A stretch of 16,828 nt of DNA from CAZIFG01 sp964539135 (GCA_964539135.1 CAZIFG010000025.1:1-16828); one strand, 5' to 3'. Positions 8,267-15,400 are shown, counted from the first letter of the stretch. Program-made: numbers and translations. The notes: generated by a model from the sequence alone, not told the origin.

Positions 8267-8283
8267 TCAACCCTTAGGGTTGA
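8267..8283 (-). terminator. Hairpin at the ccoS stop codon
   Basis: A perfect seven-base inverted repeat with a three-base loop (TCAACCC, loop, GGGTTGA) spans the ccoS stop codon in the minus-strand transcript. No U-run follows, so it is not a classical intrinsic terminator. It could be an RNA-processing or stability hairpin, or an attenuator, that separates ccoI-ccoS expression from the structural subunits downstream. Confidence 0.4.
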
Positions 8284-8455
8284 GATGTCGAGACTCTGAG
8301 GGAGTTATATCAAGGTCCTCTTCATCAATCAAGATGCGATTTTGAGGTGTTTCTAAATCATCGTACTGACCACTTTTGATGACCCATAGAAAGGCGAATA
8401 CAAACATCAGGGCCAAACTCATCGACAAGGGCAGTAAGAGGGTAATGACAGACAT
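8267..8455 (-). CDS. ccoS: cbb3 oxidase maturation protein CcoS/FixS
   Basis: 62 residues. One membrane helix at about 4-26 is followed by the family hallmark SGQYDDLETPQNRIL and an acidic tail (DEEDLD). CcoS is a small inner-membrane protein needed for inserting cofactors (haem and copper) into the cbb3 catalytic subunit. The ATG follows the ccoI stop directly (TAA then ATG with no base between), with GAGG about ten bases upstream inside ccoI. A stem-loop covers the stop codon. Its position before the structural subunits, rather than at the end of a ccoGHIS group, is unusual. Confidence 0.95.
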   Translation of the reverse strand: MSVITLLLPLSMSLALMFVFAFLWVIKSGQYDDLETPQNRILIDEEDLDITPSESRHLNPKG

Positions 8456-10768
8456 TTAAAGGCGCCTCGAGTCTCGAATCATGATCATGGGAATCAGATA
8501 AACGGTTAAAGAGCTAAGCGGCATTAAAATAGCGGCAAATAAAGGATCCACCCATCCCATAAAAACAGAAAAAATACCAAAAGAATTATAGAAAAGAGCA
8601 AGCGTGCAATTTAAAATCCACACCCGTTTACACTGTCGTGCAATGTCAAACAGTTCGGGAATTCGAGAAAGTTCTGGGACAACAAGAACCATATCAGCCG
8701 CTTTTAAGCTGAGGTCTAAGCTGCCCTGAACTGCAAGGGAAACATGGGCCACGGCCATTGCGGTGGCGTCATTGGCGCCGTCGCCAATCATCATGGAATA
8801 GGGGGTTGCTTGAATGCGGTGGATTTTGTCTTCAGGGCTCATTTCAGCTGTCGCGCTTTTTAGAGGGAGTCTTACCATAATCCCATCCACAGCCGCCTGA
8901 GTATCTCCCGATAGCAGATGGGAGTTCAATCCCTGAGAGTGAAGGAGTTCCAGCGTGTGGACGCCATCAGGTTTAAGTGTATCTTCCAGAGAAATGCAAA
9001 TGCAGGGAGTGCCGTTTTTAAATAAAGCAACTTGAGAAATGGCTTTTTTCTCTCCTTCTTGAGACAAAGATTTAAGTTGGGAGAGTTGATAATGGTGGCC
9101 CTTATAAGTAGCCGAAACCCCCTGCCCTATAGTATCCACAACCTCTAGTATAGGGCAGTCATTTGGGTTAAGGCCTTTGGCATGGAGATACCGTACGATG
9201 GCTTTGGCGATGGGGTGGCGACTGTCTTTTTCAAGGGCGTAAATTAGTGCATCTAAGCTTGGATCTGTATCCTTGCGCTGCCAGTCGCAGACCTGAAGTT
9301 GTCCAGTGGTTAAAGTGCCTGTTTTATCCCAATAGAGGGTTTTAATGTCTGTCAGTCGTTGAAGGGCAGACGGATTTTTAATCCAAATGCCGCGTTTCAT
9401 GGCCAAGTGAAGGCTTCTGGAAATGGTCAAGGGAACTGCTAAGGCAAGCGCGCAGGGACAGGCCACTACAATTAAGGCGAGCGTCATATTTAGACTGGCA
9501 GTGGGTAGCAAAAGAGAGGCGCCCACAAGGCCTAAAACCACCCATAAAAAATACTTAGAAATCGTATCGGTTAAAATGACGATGTCGGGTTTTTTGCCAG
9601 ATTCAATCTCTGAAAGCAGTCGAGAAAGTCGAGTTTGAGCGCCCACAGCAGTGGCTTGAATGTGGAGGGGGCTGCCCACATTTTTCATGCCTGCGTAGAG
9701 GGTATCGCCCTGTTTCATGTGAGTGGGGAGGGTTTCTCCAGTCATCAGAGAGGTATCCAATTCGGCAGCAAGGGAGTGGACCAGGCCATCACAGGGGATA
9801 ACCTCTTCAGTACCCACGACAAGGATATCTCCCACAGAAATGTCGCGCTCTGGCCCCAAGATATTTAGTTTGAGATCAATATCATGTGTCAGTCTCGAGT
9901 GGGCCTCTTTGAGGGCGTGGCGGGTGCTGAGCATGAGAAAAACAAAGGTGGTAATAGAGTCAAAATAAGTATGTGGCGATCCTTTGAGTAAGTTCCAGAA
10001 GCTCATCCAGAATCCCAGTTGGATGGCAAGGACGACGGGGACATCAATGGTCATGTGGCGACTTTTAAGGGCAGCTCGAAATCCCTGATAAAAAGGGATG
10101 GCAGCGTAGGCCATAACCGGAATACTCAAAAGGCCAGAGAGCCATTGGAAGGCGGTTTCAAGCGTACCGGTAACACCCGAATAAATAGCGACAGAAAACA
10201 TCATAATATTGGCAGCACAGGCAGCGGCAATGCCAATTTTAATCATCGTGCTTCGGCGCGCCGCCGCGTGGCGAGCTTCGGCTTCAGAGGTGTTAAGAAG
10301 ATGAGGCGCATAGCCCAATTCGGCCAAGGTTTGAGCGGTTTTAGACCATTTTCCGTCGGAAGAAAGTTTAATGATGGCCGTAGAGGTGCCCAAGTTGAGG
10401 CGAACAGACTGCACCCCTGGATAGACACGGGAGAGATTTTCAATTAGCCACAAACAGGCGACGCAATGAATGCCTTCAATATAAAAAGAGTGCGCAATAT
10501 CGGTAGGTAGGGCATCTAAATAGGTATAATTTTTTTGGGCATCGGAGACAGGTTGCGCGGCTTTAAATGGGGTTGTTTTTTCCTTCAGAACGTAGTAATA
10601 GGTGAGGTTAGACTGCGTTAAAATATCGTAGACTACTTTGCATCCATTGCAACAAAAGACGGGCATAGATTCAGAGGCGACAATCGTCTCAGATTCAAAT
10701 GTTGCATGACAGTGCGTGCAATGATAGCGTTGTGTTACATTTACCATTTCCAAATTGGATTGTATCAT
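8456..10768 (-). CDS. ccoI: Copper-translocating P-type ATPase CcoI/FixI
   Basis: 770 residues, full length for CcoI. It begins with a Cys-rich metal-binding domain (CTHCH at 17-21, then FCCNGCKVVY), followed by a heavy-metal-associated domain with GIHCVAC (C102, C105) and WLIENL. The P-type core then shows the CPC ion-pathway motif at 437-439 in a membrane helix, the phosphorylated Asp481 in DKTGTLT, the HP element in HPIAKAI, and GDGANDATA. About eight membrane helices are expected. CcoI exports copper across the inner membrane for the CuB centre of cbb3 oxidase rather than for detoxification. It is the first gene of the operon. An alternative start is Met8 (10747), which would free a little space between it and the divergent regulator; neither start has a strong Shine-Dalgarno site. 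Confidence 0.96.
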   Translation of the reverse strand: MIQSNLEMVNVTQRYHCTHCHATFESETIVASESMPVFCCNGCKVVYDILTQSNLTYYYVLKEKTTPFKAAQPVSDAQKNYTYLDALPTDIAHSFYIEGIHCVACLWLIENLSRVYPGVQSVRLNLGTSTAIIKLSSDGKWSKTAQTLAELGYAPHLLNTSEAEARHAAARRSTMIKIGIAAACAANIMMFSVAIYSGVTGTLETAFQWLSGLLSIPVMAYAAIPFYQGFRAALKSRHMTIDVPVVLAIQLGFWMSFWNLLKGSPHTYFDSITTFVFLMLSTRHALKEAHSRLTHDIDLKLNILGPERDISVGDILVVGTEEVIPCDGLVHSLAAELDTSLMTGETLPTHMKQGDTLYAGMKNVGSPLHIQATAVGAQTRLSRLLSEIESGKKPDIVILTDTISKYFLWVVLGLVGASLLLPTASLNMTLALIVVACPCALALAVPLTISRSLHLAMKRGIWIKNPSALQRLTDIKTLYWDKTGTLTTGQLQVCDWQRKDTDPSLDALIYALEKDSRHPIAKAIVRYLHAKGLNPNDCPILEVVDTIGQGVSATYKGHHYQLSQLKSLSQEGEKKAISQVALFKNGTPCICISLEDTLKPDGVHTLELLHSQGLNSHLLSGDTQAAVDGIMVRLPLKSATAEMSPEDKIHRIQATPYSMMIGDGANDATAMAVAHVSLAVQGSLDLSLKAADMVLVVPELSRIPELFDIARQCKRVWILNCTLALFYNSFGIFSVFMGWVDPLFAAILMPLSSLTVYLIPMIMIRDSRRL
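10755..10768. promoter_or_regulatory. FNR/Anr-like box between ccoI and the regulator
   Basis: The sequence TTGGATTGTATCAT matches the FNR-family consensus TTGAT-N4-ATCAA at 8 of 10 informative positions. It lies exactly between the most likely inner starts of ccoI (Met8, 10747) and the regulator (ATG at 10776). FNR/FixK proteins commonly control cbb3 operons. However, the site overlaps the longer ccoI start and lies too near the starts for a standard activator position, so it could be coincidental or a repressor site. Confidence 0.22.
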
Positions 10769-10775
10769 TGAGGAT

Positions 10776-11267
10776 ATGAAAGATGGAACAGTCGGGGATT
10801 TGTCGCAATCGGAGACCTTTGGATATTGTGCAAAGGCAGCAGATGGGACTGTGGCCTATCAAAATACACTGTGTACCCGAGTGTGTGGCTATAAGGTAGA
10901 AACGGTATGCACAGCCTGCCCTTCCGCTTTCAGTCAAAAATCGAGGGCAACAGGATCTAAGATGGTCATGCATAAGAACGTCCGGGTATCGGGAGTTCCT
11001 TGTGATATGGTCATGTTAAATTCCACAACGGACCAAATCACGCTTTTTTATCCTTTAAACGATTATTTTAATGCCTTATTCAAGTCGCTTTCAACGCTGT
11101 CTTTTACGAAGCAGGAAGAGCGTGTGGTGCATTATTTATTGTCGAATACGTCCAATAAAGAGATTGCGGCTCATTTGAAAATTTCCATGCCGACACTCAA
11201 AACACACTTGAATCACATTTACCAAAAATGCAAGGACCTAAAAACCATTCGCAAAGAGCTGAGATAA
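10776..11267 (+). CDS. Cys-rich LuxR-type regulator divergent from cbb3 operon
   Basis: About 163 residues from the ATG at 10776; a TTG at 10755 gives a 170-residue version that would overlap ccoI. In the 170-residue numbering, residues 117-160 form a LuxR/GerE-type helix-turn-helix (FTKQEERVV, SNKEIAAHL, TLKTHLNHIYQK). The N-terminal half looks like a small PAS-like sensor (FGYCAKAADGTVAYQN...) with cysteines at 25, 40, 44, 52, 55 and 83. This spacing (C-x3-C-x7-C-x2-C in the core) could bind an iron-sulfur cluster, zinc or copper, or act as a thiol switch. Its divergent position with nearly shared start sites suggests that it senses oxygen, redox or copper and controls the oxidase operon; that is inference. 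No receiver domain or partner kinase is present. Confidence 0.8.
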   Translation: MKDGTVGDLSQSETFGYCAKAADGTVAYQNTLCTRVCGYKVETVCTACPSAFSQKSRATGSKMVMHKNVRVSGVPCDMVMLNSTTDQITLFYPLNDYFNALFKSLSTLSFTKQEERVVHYLLSNTSNKEIAAHLKISMPTLKTHLNHIYQKCKDLKTIRKELR

Positions 11268-11300
11268 AAGAAAGGGCCTTATCCAGGAACCTTAAAGCGT

Positions 11301-12008
11301 TTAAGCCGCCCCCGATAAAAAACAAGCCGCCGCCGCTTTAAGACGTTCGGAGGTAAAGGGAAATGAGGTGTGGGTAGAAGGCAGTAAGGCAAGCCTAACA
11401 TAGTCAAGAACGCGCGTTTTATCATCAGAAGTAATGACGTAATCTGGGTTTTTGCCGGCCTCATCAAAACGCCGCAGTAAGAGGGCGTCCTGAAAGTAGG
11501 GGCTGCGTTTAAAGGGCTCAATATCCGTATCAGAAAGGCCTTTTGCTTGCACAGATAAGCTTAAGAGAGAGCCCTCTGTAAGCGCATAGCTAGAATCGAG
11601 TCGAAGGATTTTTTTCGCCACAACGTGCGATCCTACAAGATTTTGCACATGATCCGAGAAGAACCCCTTTAAGAGATGGGCAATAATGGATTCATGTTGA
11701 TCGTCCAAGCCCTTGGCATCGGTGATAGAATAATCGTTCATGGTTTTAAGAACACCGCGATCGATTAAGAAAAGATTAGCCGCTATATGACCAAAGTCAT
11801 GAAGAAAGGCAGCCACAATGACATCTGGAGCGGGTGGGAGGTGTTTGGATTCATAATAGTGGATGGCGGCAAGTGAGGCTTGGTAGGAATGAGCTTCGAG
11901 AGAAGCGGGGTCTCCAAAATTCCCGGTGCCCAAATCATACAAGACAGTTTGAATGTGGGTAATCATAAGAGCCGAAGAAATTGGCGCCGTGGCAATGATT
12001 TTTTTCAT
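11301..12008 (-). CDS. PhnZ-like HD-domain protein, putative di-iron oxygenase
   Basis: 235 residues resembling the PhnZ/TmpB branch of HD-domain proteins, mixed-valent di-iron oxygenases related to myo-inositol oxygenase that cleave C-P bonds in phosphonates. Likely metal ligands: H40 (EAHSYQA), H70-D71 in FLHDFGH (with H74), H105 in DQHES, H128 in GSHVVAKK, and an Asp in LRRFDEAGK near the C-terminus. The order, the DQHESI...FFSDHV...VAAK-like block and the LRR-D-K element follow PhnZ closely. No PhnY-like partner or phosphonate transport gene is nearby, so the substrate is unknown and a plain phosphohydrolase remains possible. AGGA lies about ten bases before the ATG. It converges on the regulator with a 33-base gap. 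Confidence 0.8.
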   Translation of the reverse strand: MKKIIATAPISSALMITHIQTVLYDLGTGNFGDPASLEAHSYQASLAAIHYYESKHLPPAPDVIVAAFLHDFGHIAANLFLIDRGVLKTMNDYSITDAKGLDDQHESIIAHLLKGFFSDHVQNLVGSHVVAKKILRLDSSYALTEGSLLSLSVQAKGLSDTDIEPFKRSPYFQDALLLRRFDEAGKNPDYVITSDDKTRVLDYVRLALLPSTHTSFPFTSERLKAAAACFLSGAA

Positions 12009-12100
12009 GATGTTAAATCCTATTGTAACAATAAAAAAGGGGAAGAGGAAAGGACAAACAGACAGTAGTGTAAAGGACTTAATAGACTAAAGAGATAAAT

Positions 12101-12117
12101 AAAAAAAAGGGGGGGGG
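12101..12117. repeat. A8-G9 homopolymer tract in the HD-gene upstream region
   Basis: Eight A followed by nine G lie in an otherwise AT-rich intergenic region, about 93-109 bases upstream of the HD-protein start. Long G or C tracts are prone to slipped-strand length change and in some bacteria vary promoter spacing (phase variation). The rest of 12009-12198 holds only AT-rich sequence with no gene I can support. Confidence 0.6.
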
Positions 12118-12198
12118 CGTTGGTTTAATTATTTTATATATTTTTACATAATGTTAATGATGTCAAATAAAAAAAATAATAAAAATTTAAATTACAAT

Positions 12199-12642
12199 TT
12201 AAGTTGAAGATAGTTGGAGTTCTGTATGCCGAATAAGCCCACCTTGATGGGCAGCAAAGCTCAGTCCTATAACGCTAAGTAGAGCAACTGCAAATACGGC
12301 ATAAAGAGAAATAGATTTAAATTTTGAGTGCCACAAGAGAAGGGTAAGTCCAGAAAATCCGCCTAAAATAAGGGTTAAGGTTAATGCGAGTTCTGCGGAT
12401 TCTTCATGCGTTTCAACCTAATGCTCAGAAAAAGCAGGTGTGGTTTCCAGCGCCTCTTCGGCCATATCACCTGTAAGATAAGTGGGGATAATCATCAGAG
12501 AGACAAGAATGAGAATCAATAAGGCAGTTTTTTGTAAGAGGTCGTTTTTTTTGAGGTATCCAATACCTAAAAAAGCAAGGGCCACAGGAATCCCAATTAA
12601 GGAAATATGATTAAGAATCAAATGCAGTTGAACGCCTAGCAT
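12199..12642 (-). pseudogene. Four-helix membrane protein gene broken by in-frame TAG
   Basis: Codons 1-74 encode MLGVQLHLILNHISLIGIP... to FSEH. Codon 75 (12418-12420) is TAG. The same frame then continues for 72 codons, VETHEESAELALTLT... to a TAA at 12199-12201. Both halves look like one protein of about 147 residues: two membrane helices, a loop with an acidic HEESAE motif, and two more helices ending in GGLIRHTEL. I recognise the pattern (N-terminal IHNHL-like, PxYLTG, SE-x-HEE-AE, GGxIRH) from uncharacterised bacterial membrane proteins in which Leu or Ile stands at the stop position; TTG to TAG is one change. A strong AAGGAGA precedes the ATG. TAG also ends ccoG and the kinase gene, so general recoding is unlikely. 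A nonsense mutation or a sequencing error is most probable. Confidence 0.8.
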
Positions 12643-12740
12643 AAAAATCTCCTTTTTATAGATATAAAGAAAGCAGATCCCCCCAAAAAAAGGGATTAAA
12701 AGAAGAATATCATAAAAGTAAGAAATACAGTACTAAATAC

Positions 12741-13127
12741 TTAAGCAAGAATCCAGCTTAAAAGAAGAAAAAGGGATGCGATAATCATCATGGCAAAGGT
12801 GAGAATCATGCCAAAAATACGCCATTTGATCAGTTGTTTTTCGCGGCCAGTACCATAAACATGACAGAGGCGGCCTAAGAGTAAAAGCATGCTCAGACCA
12901 TGTAAAATACTCGCCGGGTAAAACGAAGTTTCCAGAAAAAATAACAATAAAAGTCCCAAGGGGACATACTCTGAAAAATTGGAATGAACACGCATATGGC
13001 GGAGCATTTCAGGGTTTCCATTATCGCCCATGCTAATTTTCAGGCGTCGTCTGGCAAAAATGGTGCGTAGACTGAGCAAAATAAAGAAAAACGACAACAA
13101 AGCCGCATAAAATCCGGTAATAAGCAT
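12741..13127 (-). CDS. MAPEG/YecN-like membrane protein
   Basis: About 128 residues with four membrane helices. It resembles the bacterial YecN-like branch of the MAPEG family (membrane-associated proteins in eicosanoid and glutathione metabolism): LRTIFARRRL after helix 1, HMRVHSNFSEYVPLGLLLL, then LGRLCHVYG and a WRIFGMILT segment. Eukaryotic relatives are glutathione transferases and leukotriene synthases; the bacterial function is poorly known. A TTG at 13151 would add eight residues, but I chose the ATG at 13127 because family members begin at this point (MLITGFYAALL). No Shine-Dalgarno site is obvious. The broken membrane-protein gene follows 98 bases downstream in the same direction, so the two may be co-transcribed. 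Confidence 0.88.
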   Translation of the reverse strand: MLITGFYAALLSFFFILLSLRTIFARRRLKISMGDNGNPEMLRHMRVHSNFSEYVPLGLLLLFFLETSFYPASILHGLSMLLLLGRLCHVYGTGREKQLIKWRIFGMILTFAMMIIASLFLLLSWILA

Positions 13128-13296
13128 AGAGAAAGTATACCAAAGTTTCAAGAAAGCAGACAGAAATATCGATATAAAATAAAAATAAAATAATAAATGT
13201 AATTATTTAATATTTAAAAATATATAAAATTAATATATAATAAGTTGCTAAACAATTGGGATGATAAGAATAATGAAGCAAATTTTTTAAGGGGTA

Positions 13297-14604
13297 ATGG
13301 AGCGTAACATCATGAAGTTAATGAAGATAGTGAGCTATAAAATTTATAAATCGGATTATTTAGGCGTAAGAAGAACGGATCCAACAGCAAGTGCAGAAAA
13401 GAATTTTTTAGGAGGAGGCACGCAGGGGATAGTTGCAAGTGTTACTGATAAAGCAACCGGAGAGCATATTTGTGTGATAAAGAAATCTAAAGGTTCTTAT
13501 GCGAATGGACTTAAGTATGAATCAAAAACATTAAGGAAACTGGAGGGGCTCAAGCATATTACGCAAGCGAAAGCATTTTTTGAAGGTAAGAATAAATCAG
13601 AGACGCCAACAAACAGATTGGTTTTAGAAGCGTGCGATGGATCCTTAGCACCATCAGCAGATAGCCCAAAAATTTCTTACACGCTAATACTCACAGATGC
13701 GTTATTAGGACTCAAGGAGATGCATGAAAGGCGCCTAGCTCACATGGATATTAAGCCAGAGAATTTACTCTATAAAAAAGATAAAAAAACGGGCCATTAT
13801 ACCATTAAACTATGTGATTTTGGATGCGCATTTGATCCTTCAAATCCCGAATCTGAGATTTCCGTTTCAGGCACACTTGGGTTTCAAACTCCTGAGTTTT
13901 TAAACCCTATAGGAATTTCTAGAGAGAGAGAGGTATTTTTAGTGCTGGGCCAAAAAAACGATATTTTTGCTTTAGGGATGAGTCTTGTAAGTATTATTAG
14001 CGGCCAGCCGATAGCAAAGTTGATTCAGACTTATATGGCAACCATTACATCCAAGCGGGAAGTTTCTCCGTCATTTTCGATGACACCGTTTGAAGAGGGA
14101 AGGTCATCTACGAACCCATTTAGTCGAGCAAGTGGGGCTAAAACTCATAAATCAGTCGCGTCTTTTGGGAGTCTTTCATCTGCATCGATGACACCGTCTA
14201 CAGAGGGCATGTCATCTACAAACCCATTTAGTCGAGCAAGTGGGGCTAAAACTCATAAATCAGTCGCGTCGTTAGAGTTTGTCTCATCTACACCGGCGTT
14301 ATCTCCTGCGACGTCGTATGGAGATACATCTAGTGCCAGGGCTTCATTGAGAAGCAGTGTATCTTCTGAATTTGTAACCTCGAACTTATTTACGGACCCC
14401 ATAACAGAGCTAACGGAAAGTCTGAGAGCCTTTGTAGCTCAACCTAAAACTTTCGAGGCCTTTATAATGTCTGTTTTAAGGCCGGCAATCAAATCAGAAT
14501 GCTTGAATGAGGATACATCATCATGTATTAGGGATATGTTGATCCAAAACTCAAGTGAGCGACCAGATGCAGAAACGCTTTTACGTCGTTTATGGCCAGA
14601 CTAG
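13297..14604 (+). CDS. Ser/Thr protein kinase with repeat-bearing C-lobe insert
   Basis: 435 residues, a eukaryote-like (Hanks) kinase. Visible are the glycine loop GGGTQGIV at 39-46, the ATP-anchoring K62 in CVIKK, E75, the catalytic loop HMDIKPEN at 149-156 (D151, N156), DFG at 174-176, TPE at 198-200 in place of APE, and D222 in NDIFALG. All catalytic residues are present, so it is probably active. After helix F the C-lobe is interrupted at about 255-370 by a Ser/Thr-rich insert with two 36-residue repeats. The final kinase segment ends in ERPDAETLLRRLW. No membrane helix or PASTA domain is seen, unlike typical bacterial surface kinases. A second ATG at 13312 has GGAG nine bases upstream and may be the real start. 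The AT-rich upstream region (13152-13296) and the lack of related neighbours hint at transfer; a secreted effector role is speculation. Confidence 0.9.
   Translation: MERNIMKLMKIVSYKIYKSDYLGVRRTDPTASAEKNFLGGGTQGIVASVTDKATGEHICVIKKSKGSYANGLKYESKTLRKLEGLKHITQAKAFFEGKNKSETPTNRLVLEACDGSLAPSADSPKISYTLILTDALLGLKEMHERRLAHMDIKPENLLYKKDKKTGHYTIKLCDFGCAFDPSNPESEISVSGTLGFQTPEFLNPIGISREREVFLVLGQKNDIFALGMSLVSIISGQPIAKLIQTYMATITSKREVSPSFSMTPFEEGRSSTNPFSRASGAKTHKSVASFGSLSSASMTPSTEGMSSTNPFSRASGAKTHKSVASLEFVSSTPALSPATSYGDTSSARASLRSSVSSEFVTSNLFTDPITELTESLRAFVAQPKTFEAFIMSVLRPAIKSECLNEDTSSCIRDMLIQNSSERPDAETLLRRLWPD
14077..14270 (+). repeat. Two tandem 108-base repeats within the kinase gene
   Basis: Units begin at 14077 and 14185 (period 108 bases, 36 codons). 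Within them, 14104-14162 and 14212-14270 are identical at 58 of 59 bases, encoding SSTNPFSRASGAKTHKSVAS twice. The near-identity, including silent positions, shows a recent in-frame duplication, so copy number may differ among strains. Confidence 0.93.
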
Positions 14605-14611
14605 GTAAGGT

Positions 14612-15400
14612 CTAAATCTTTAGGGGGTTCGGTGCTTTTTTAGAATATTGAACAGGTAGAATTAATTTAGGGCACTGCTTAATCGCTTCAGCCAGATCAA
14701 ACCGGTTGTTAATGCGTTCAAAATAAGGATCTATCTTTTTTAAGGTATGTTCGAGGCGATCTCTAGCGCCTGGTTGCCAGTCTTGGAATCTAAAAATTTC
14801 TAGATCTGAATAGAGTTTGGTATTAAAAAATCGAGTGGTAGCATAGAGTTGAAACTGATCAATGTTTTTTTCATTGGTGCGGATAAAAGAACTACCGGGA
14901 AGAGGCTCTGTATAAAAAAAAGTTTTTGCCTGAATTTCTAAAAATAAGACATCCCAAAGGGTGGTTTTGCAGGATTGTCTTAAAATGAGAAATTGAAAGT
15001 GCAATTTTTTTAAAAAAAACGGACGATAATCGATTTCGATTTCGGCATTATCTATGCTGTCAAGGCCTACTCGTAGTGGGCGAAGGTGTGTGATGGATTG
15101 TGTGCGTTTGAGGCATAATGGAGCCTTATCCACGGAGTCAAGTTGAAGTAGTCCCAAAAAAGAAGCGTGCGTGCCGTATACAGTCTGCAGTTCATTTGCA
15201 AATGAAATAGGTTTACTTTGTGTATTGATGCGTTGCGGCCGTGTAATGGCCCATAGAACATACAAGACATGACCTGCATGAGAGAGTGAGCCTTTGTTAA
15301 ATAAGCTGATAATTTTTCTGGACACAACAGCATGAATTATAGATAAAAAAATAAAAAAAATCCATAAGTAATAAGGCTCCTTTAAAGCAAGAAGGACCAT
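14612..15400 (-). CDS. Single-pass membrane protein of unknown function
   Basis: 262 residues that I do not recognise. A hydrophobic helix at about 9-30 (YYLWIFFIFLSIIHAVV) is probably a membrane anchor or uncleaved signal. The remaining roughly 220 residues are rich in aromatic and basic residues and carry no catalytic signature that I know. A distinct C-terminal block reads IDPYFERINNRFDLAEAIKQ followed by CPKLILPVQY. It converges on the kinase gene with only seven bases between the stops, and diverges from the phosphoesterase gene with a 95-base shared upstream region. The ATG at 15400 has no evident Shine-Dalgarno site. The length, steady codon structure and N-terminal anchor support a real gene, but no function can be assigned. 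Confidence 0.7.
   Translation of the reverse strand: MVLLALKEPYYLWIFFIFLSIIHAVVSRKIISLFNKGSLSHAGHVLYVLWAITRPQRINTQSKPISFANELQTVYGTHASFLGLLQLDSVDKAPLCLKRTQSITHLRPLRVGLDSIDNAEIEIDYRPFFLKKLHFQFLILRQSCKTTLWDVLFLEIQAKTFFYTEPLPGSSFIRTNEKNIDQFQLYATTRFFNTKLYSDLEIFRFQDWQPGARDRLEHTLKKIDPYFERINNRFDLAEAIKQCPKLILPVQYSKKAPNPLKI

Noticed and set aside
10019..10447. Plus-strand reading frame of 142 codons across ccoI
   Set aside because: It is antisense to the membrane and metal-binding part of ccoI and has no protein-like features of its own.
11291..11305. CTTAAA-gcg-TTTAAG stem between the convergent regulator and HD genes
   Set aside because: The stem is short and AT-only and lacks a T-run, so it is too weak to call a terminator.
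12022..12032. Perfect ATTGT-A-ACAAT inverted repeat 14 bases before the HD-protein start
   Set aside because: An 11-base AT-rich palindrome is common by chance in this composition and there is no second copy.
12668..12695. C6-A7 run with ATCCC...GGGAT arms between the MAPEG and broken membrane genes, as a terminator
   Set aside because: The stem is only five pairs with a ten-base loop and no U-run follows on the transcribed strand.
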